Source of the DNA: Paralichthys olivaceus
Taxonomy: Eukaryota; Chordata; Actinopteri; Pleuronectiformes; Paralichthyidae
NCBI RefSeq assembly: GCF_024713975.1
Contig: NC_091099.1
Location: forward strand, 830,001-894,000
Length of the DNA stretch: 64,000 nt
Reading direction: 5' to 3'
The position numbers were made by a program, and so were the translations under genes. The notes beneath the pieces were generated by a model. It worked only from the letters and a program-made list of their open reading frames with translations, was not told the origin of the DNA and searched no databases. Every line of letters starts with the position of its first letter. Positions within the stretch are counted from its first letter, which is position 1. Of the stretch, positions 58,491-64,000 are shown piece after piece.

Positions 58491-60750
58491 GAGCTGCAAA
58501 TCGCTCCACGTTAACAGAGGAAAATAAAAACCACCCAGGATTCTCTTCAGCTCAGAAACCAGGCTGACACAGAGTCACGCTCCACTGAACCCACGATCCC
58601 TGAACAGCAATCATGTGAAGGTCAGTCATTTATGGGACGTTTCTTCTACTCGCTCGTGTTTCACTTTACTTTATAACATTCCCGTACAAACCACTACACT
58701 GAAAGGTGTATATAATGTACATACTCTGCATTTTTTATTCCATGTTTTAATTCTATTGTCTTCTTTGTATGTTTGATGTGTATGGAGCAATACAATCTGA
58801 TCTTCTCTTCTTTTGGAGACATGGGCTTTACTGAGCGACAGTCCAGATTTATTGTGTCCCTGATGTTAAATGTTATTATTTCACAGTATAAGTCACATTC
58901 GAAGCACAAGAGCGAGTCACACGTGAGGAAGAACAATAGATGCTGCGTGTTCTTGAACACATCAACAGTATTTACGACACTGATCAGAACCAAACACTAA
59001 TGAGAAGAAAAAACAGTCATCATAATAATCAAGAAGTAAGAAGTCCTCCTCGTCCGCCCTCTTTTAAAAGTTATTAATGGCTTTGAATGATGCTGATTGA
59101 ATGCTGTGTAATCTAAGAAATGAAATGTGACACACTTGGTTTTTAAATGTATTTGATCCTGTGGGTCTGAGGAAGGTTTACTGAGGAGGTGGAAGACACA
59201 AGCTGCCATGAAGCACTGGAGGAGACAGGATTGACTTCCCTCAGACGTTTCTCTGGAAGGAGGGAGTCAGTGTCTCTGTTCCCCGGGTTTATCTGAAGGA
59301 CGCTGGTGAAACTTTATGCTGCCAAACACTACAATAAACTTTCACAGGTAAGTTACTGTGTTAGTTATCATGGTGCTGTCAGAGTGGGAGAAGCTCATCA
59401 GGTGGGCGCCACCTGTTGGCTGAGTTCTGGAGTTACATGGAATTTAAACCAAAACTCACTGAGAAAAAGATTTTATATATTTTACCATTGTCCTACAATA
59501 ATAATAATAATAACACGTTCAGAATAAATAAAGGACTTAACAAAATAAAATACAATATAGTAGATTTTAAAAATGTCATATGAAGTGAATATGTGCTTTA
59601 ACTATGAAAGATTGTATAAAAGCTAATTTCATTCCAGGAACTATAAGTGAACATGTACGATTTATATTTAAAAATAAATAAATTAATACAATAGATTTAA
59701 TTCAATTTGAAAAATAATAAATGAATGAATACATTAAAAAATAAGTTAAGATTTCTGTGTAATGCTTCTACATTTAAAATGACTTTATAAACTTATATCA
59801 TCAACAGAAAACTACTAATTATCACAAACAATAATCAGTAGAATATTTCTTCTACGAACAATCATCATCATCGTGACAACATTGTCCTGACAGACCTGTC
59901 GTGGACTCTTCTGTCCTCTGGTGGATTCTCAGAGCAAAGACAAAAAGTTAAAGTTGGGAAACCAAAGTCTGCTTTTCAAGTAGGAATTCAATTTAACAAC
60001 TTTCTTTACACATTGAAAAATGGTCAACGGCTAAACCACAGATTTAGTTGCTACTTCTTTATATAAAATATACTAAAGATGATGACGATGTCACATCTAA
60101 ATATCATATTAAAACCTTAATGTTAAATTTTTTCCTGAATTTTACATATTAATTCAATTGTTAAATATTAAATCTAAATCTAGATGTTAGACTGATGTAC
60201 ATGCCAGCAATTAATTTCTATATTTTCATATCAGTGTCAGAGACTTGACCTTCAGCTGTTGACTCACTGTGACAGAATGTTATTAATATTTTCTCTTGAA
60301 CTTTATTTTCTTTATTTTAGAGACAGTGAAACTGCAGCTACCTGCCTAATTTTTATCTCTTTTTCCGATGCAATGTAGGAGTAAGTCCTGAGTCCTGAGT
60401 CCGGAGTAACGCTACATCACGGCTGCAGGTAGAAATAGTTTGAAAGCTCAGTTCATGTAGCAAAATGCTTATTTAGAAAACATATGCATATTTACAATGG
60501 ATATAAATCCACTGGTTATAAGAAATGTTGACATGAACATTTGAGGTACGTGTTCAGTAGAAAACAGAGCAACTTGCAACAATCACACATTGTGGGGGTT
60601 TATTATAGGGAGTTATTCTAACAACCACATTGAAGGACTTGATACGTTTATCTCTTGTAAAATAAATGATCCTCACAAACGTGATGAAGTTCATTACACT
60701 GTCACGTACACAGCAGTACAACATTAAGAGACAACCATAGTGATTAACAA
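58491..60750. other. gene-poor AT-rich interval
   Basis: Apart from module A copy 2 (59285-59513) nothing was recognised. AT content rises in 59520-60320. Confidence 0.5.
59285..59513 (+). repeat. duplicated module A, copy 2
   Basis: Counterpart of 56205-56425, about 3.1 kb apart in direct orientation, including an AATAAA at about 59331 and a terminal AAT run. Confidence 0.85.
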
Positions 60751-60756
60751 CAGACG

Positions 60757-60778
60757 TGACGTCACACGTGTGACGTCA
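60757..60778. promoter_or_regulatory. perfect 22 bp palindrome: CRE, E-box, CRE
   Basis: TGACGTCA (60757-60764), CACGTG (60765-60770) and TGACGTCA (60771-60778) abut exactly and the whole is self-complementary. It sits in a locally CpG-containing stretch (GCAACGCGCTAGC at about 60811), unlike the AT-rich surroundings. Confidence 0.7.
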
Positions 60779-60890
60779 GGCTGCTCTGTGTGCTAATGTT
60801 GCTAGCAGTTAGCAACGCGCTAGCTTAAGCATTAAAAAACCACAACAGGAGTAAAGAGTGTATTGTCCACTGCTTCCTTCTTTGTGAAAT

Positions 60891-60930
60891 ATGTCAGATA
60901 AAGTAAAGTATAACCGACTGGTTTGGAAAA
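60891..60930 (+). CDS. possible first coding exon of an unrecognised gene
   Basis: ATG at 60891 opens MSDKVKYNRLVWK, ending at a consensus-like donor GGAAAA|GTAAGA (60931). It lies 113 nt downstream of the CRE/E-box palindrome. No downstream exon or homologue was recognised. It may instead be a lncRNA start, a transposon promoter or chance. Confidence 0.25.
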
Positions 60931-60935
60931 GTAAG

Positions 60936-62600
60936 ACACATTCTCTTCCTGTCATCCCCCTTGCATTGTTTGTTGTGGTTAGCCTGTGGTCGCTAACAAG
61001 CTGCTACAACACCTCCCTGCCCCCGTGTGATTCTCAGCAGTTATCAGTTATCAGAAACTTTAAATAAAAGAAATCTATTAAAAGGTAGAAAACCTCTTTA
61101 GATCTTAAAGTGAGAGATGAATGTGTGACGAGTGAAACACAGACAATCAAACCGCAGATAATCATTATTGGTCTTTTCTCCAGATGTCACCCTCCAAATG
61201 TTTGTGCCTCCATTATATTAAACCTTCGTCATATCAACATGTGCAAAGACTTATTGAGTCAAACAGCAGTCGTGTTATTTGCTGGAAAACTGGAAAACTT
61301 TTCTCGGGAGCAGATTGATATCAGTCCGTCTTCTCTGTTGTTTACATAAGTTTTGTTTTAAAGGAATGTTGAAGATCAAATTTCATTTTATTTCCTGATC
61401 TGTTTACTGTAGGTTGATATTCACATGTGTGTAATGTTGCCCGTCATGACCTCTTTGTCCTCTGTATTCATACACAAACAAACTGCACGTTTTAAATATT
61501 TTGTTTATTTGCTGTAAAGCAAAAACTTTGGGAAACTAAATATCTCCAAAAGAACAGGACGTGCGGTAACTGAGGTGTTTTCAAGCTACAACATGCAGTT
61601 TTTTTGTAAAATGTAACTGGCTGTGGAAATGTATTACACGAGGAAGAGTTAACACGTTAGACTGGGGGATGCAGAAAGGTTTGTCAATGATTTAGCCATA
61701 TGTTTATTTATAACAGGTGAGGAGCACGTCAGGGTTTGTTCTGCTTCTATGTGTTGGCTGTTTCTGCAGGCTTGGGAGTAGCCAGCTATCTTCTCAGAAA
61801 CATGGAGCCTTGTATTCAGGTCTAACTGGTTCAGAGGTCCACGTTAACGCCCGGAACCACACACTCAGCAAAGAACTCCAGTCTCTGACTCACTCTGTCG
61901 TGAGCGAACGTAAACACTGACCCGCCTGGATCCCCTGACTCTAGATCATTTATAAATGTTTATTTACCTGAAAACAAATTATATTCAAGTTTTTAAAAAT
62001 AGCTTGAACATAAAGAGTTTCTGTGCTTTTAATGGGCTAACTTAAAAGTGATTGATGATGCGTCAACAAATTGTTTACTGATCGTTTACTAATCATCTGT
62101 TCATGATTGTGTGCAGAGAAAGTGACTTACAAGTGATTCACATCAAACCATTACTTATTATCATTTCCTCACGATTTGTTCATGAGCATTTCAGGATTTA
62201 CTAACAGTCTGCAAATGACTTGCAAATATGTGAACATAGCAACTTTTAATCACTGCAAATGTATATATATATATATATGATGAGTTCCTCATTAACTAAA
62301 GGCCTTTAAAGACTTGACTGAACGTTATTATAAAGTCTTACACAGATATTTGTTTTTCAACGTTGGTTGCCACTCGCCAATAAACCGAACAAAGAAGACA
62401 GGAATTGTTTTGTATTTTTTTTACCAGATTTACAGCAATAATAAAGTTTGTCATGTAAATTTATTTCATATTTGGTATTTTAAAATATCTAAAATGGGGT
62501 ATTAAACAATATTATATGATATAATGAAGAATGGATTGATGGTATCAAACACATAACACAATATAAGTTATAATACAATATACAAAATAAAATAAGTAAT
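60936..62600. other. interval with no recognised gene
   Basis: Frames such as 61110-61349 and 61717-61920 (the latter following TTTATAACAG) are open but match nothing I know. An AT run lies at 62261-62278. Confidence 0.4.
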
Positions 62601-62603
62601 AAA

Positions 62604-63015
62604 GGATATCTTTATTTATATCTATGACGAATATTTTTATTTATATCTATAACGAATATCTTTATTTATATCTATAGAGAATATCTTTATTTATATCTAT
62701 AACTAATATTTTTATTTATATCTATGACGAATATCTTTATTTATATCTGTAGAGAATACCTTTATTTATATCTATAAAGAATACCTTTATTTATATCTAT
62801 AACGAATATCTTTATTTATATCTATGACGAATATCTTTATTTATATCTATAACGAATATTTTTATTTATATCTATAAAGAATACCTTTATTTATATCTGT
62901 AGAGAATACCTTTATTTATATCTATAGAGAATAACTTTATTTATATCGATAACGAATATCTTTATTTATATCTATAACGAATATCTTTATTTATATCTAT
63001 AGAGAATATCTTTAT
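62604..63015. repeat. 25 bp minisatellite (GAATATCTTTATTTATATCTATAAC), about 16 copies
   Basis: AT-rich tandem array with variants at the last five positions (ATGAC, ATAAC, ATAGA, GTAGA). It ends about 200 nt before the SPIRE start codon. Confidence 0.95.
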
Positions 63016-63059
63016 ATGAAGAAATAATTCCTAGGCTGAGTAAAGTAGTAAAAAACGAT

Positions 63060-63211
63060 TTTATTTCTGAATCCAACCGGAAGCGGAAGTTGTGAGTGTA
63101 AAGTGGACGCTTGATGGAGCGGCGGCTGCAGCAGTTACCGGGCGGACAGGACACCGGAGACCGGGATGCATCGATGGTGGCTGCGGACTGAAGGATGGGC
63201 TCCACGGTGTC
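63060..63211 (+). promoter_or_regulatory. CpG-rich promoter/5' UTR of the SPIRE gene
   Basis: Abrupt switch from the AT-rich minisatellite to GC-rich sequence. Tandem ETS-type sites CCGGAAGCGGAAGT at 63079-63092 are typical of TATA-less housekeeping promoters. The start site is not determinable. Confidence 0.6.
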
Positions 63212-63488
63212 ATGGCCAGATCCAGCAGTAGAAGCTCCGGGGACGCGGAGCCGCGGGGCCCCGGGCCGACGGAGCGGTCCGAGCCCCGGGAACTGTCTCT
63301 GGAGGAGGTGCTGAAGTCCCACGACCAGCCCATCAACGAGGAGCAGGCATGGGCCGTGTGCTACCAGAGCTGCCGCGGGCTCACGGTGCCTCCGCCGGCC
63401 GCCGGCACAGTCAGCGGGAAGGAGCCGTCATCCATCCTCCTGCACCGGGACGGAACCGTGTGGTTACAGCTGGAGCCCCGGGTCCACG
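63212..63488 (+). CDS. spire2: SPIRE-family actin nucleator, exon 1 (SPIRE2-like; rest outside window)
   Basis: SPIRE proteins nucleate actin with tandem WH2 domains, work with formins and act on vesicles. The first 92 codons begin [20 protein letters not shown], followed from about residue 29 by the start of the KIND domain: [30 protein letters not shown], then a variable loop and [19 protein letters not shown] and CRGL resemble SPIRE2 more than SPIRE1 (from memory). ATG in TGTCATGGC context. The donor CCACG|GTGAGA leaves one base in the split codon. A frame open upstream to 63092 has no ATG of its own and is probably 5' UTR. Confidence 0.85.
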
Positions 63489-64000
63489 GTGAGACAGCCG
63501 AGCCCCGGTTCTCTCTCTCTAGCGCAAAACCCCGTTACGATCAAAGTGAATTTTAACACGAAGTGCGTGCCGTTTGAAGATACTTCGCGTTACAGTTTCA
63601 CCAAACACAGTTTTGGGAAATATCAGGAGCCGCTTTTCAATTCGGCGTAAATTAATTTCCACGAATCCGAATGTTTTTGTCTAAAATTCTGACTTCTTCG
63701 AACTGTTCCAGGTGTTTTCCTCCAGTGAACTTCAGCACTGGAGGTGAAGTTGGTTTCATGTTGGAGATTAAACGGTTGGTTCACTCAGGGACCGTCAATA
63801 AATTCCTGTTTGCATAGCTCCATGTCCTGTGATAGATAATGAGACACTAATGGGACAATATTAGATTTAAGTGTCTCCTCTGTCCTCTCCGTCTGCTTAT
63901 TCATTCCATGGACGTCTCATAGACGTCTGTCTGTCTGTCTGTGTCTCACAAACCCCCCCACCACTAATATTTGACCCGTCGTGACATTTTGACAGTTTGA
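63489..64000 (+). other. spire2: start of spire2 intron 1
   Basis: No second exon seen before the window ends. A short GTCT repeat lies at 63926-63942. Confidence 0.6.

Noticed and set aside
62462-62505. Frames in AT-rich DNA near the 25 bp minisatellite
   Set aside because: Short AT-rich translations without any signal of selection.

Overview
The window is nuclear DNA of a bony fish, most likely a percomorph teleost. Genes have GT-AG introns, CA/TG microsatellites and minisatellites are dense, and the non-coding DNA is littered with decayed non-LTR and DIRS-type retroelement pieces and short dispersed repeats. Six protein-coding genes can be recognised from their reconstructed exons. The species cannot be named from sequence alone. 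Nothing here looks prokaryotic, viral or CRISPR-like.

Layout. (1) 1-27.7 kb, minus strand: the 5' two thirds of WWP2, a NEDD4-family HECT E3 ubiquitin ligase. It comprises an inferred non-coding first exon, the C2 domain, a Ser/Gly/Pro-rich linker and WW domains 1-3. WW4 and the HECT domain lie beyond the left edge. (2) 27.7-28.9 kb: a divergent promoter region shared with (3) ADAT1, plus strand, 28.9-35.0 kb, complete in nine coding exons (488 aa tRNA adenosine deaminase). (4) GABARAPL2 (GATE-16), minus strand, 41.6-37.4 kb, complete in four coding exons, with an unusually long tail after the conserved processing glycine. (5) 41.6-42.7 kb: a second divergent promoter, driving GABARAPL2 and (6) TMEM231, plus strand, 42.7-45.1 kb, complete in seven exons (309 aa, ciliary transition zone). 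Its last intron appears to be a U12-type AT-AC intron. (7) 45.1-48.4 kb: repeats, including a roughly 530 bp near-perfect inverted repeat and a GC-rich minisatellite. (8) A CHST5/CHST6-type GlcNAc-6-O-sulfotransferase, plus strand: a likely non-coding exon near 48.4-48.8 kb, an intron holding a 1.2 kb array of a 9 bp repeat and a DIRS-type recombinase relic, then a single coding exon at 53191-54387. (9) 54.4-63.0 kb: a gene-poor interval with LINE fragments, duplicated modules and one isolated CRE/E-box/CRE palindrome followed by a possible first exon. (10) 63.2 kb to the end: exon 1 of a SPIRE-family actin nucleator, most like SPIRE2.

The genes do not form one pathway. From memory of the human map, ADAT1, GABARAPL2, TMEM231 and CHST5/6 are neighbours on human 16q23, while WWP2 and SPIRE2 lie elsewhere on 16q, so the window is a rearranged chromosome-16q-type block. 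I found no obvious new multi-gene system. The observations most worth checking are the AT-AC intron of TMEM231, the GABARAPL2 C-terminal extension, the orphan CRE/E-box palindrome with a possible unannotated gene start, the long inverted repeat, and the habit of CA/TG repeats to sit directly against splice sites in WWP2, GABARAPL2 and ADAT1.
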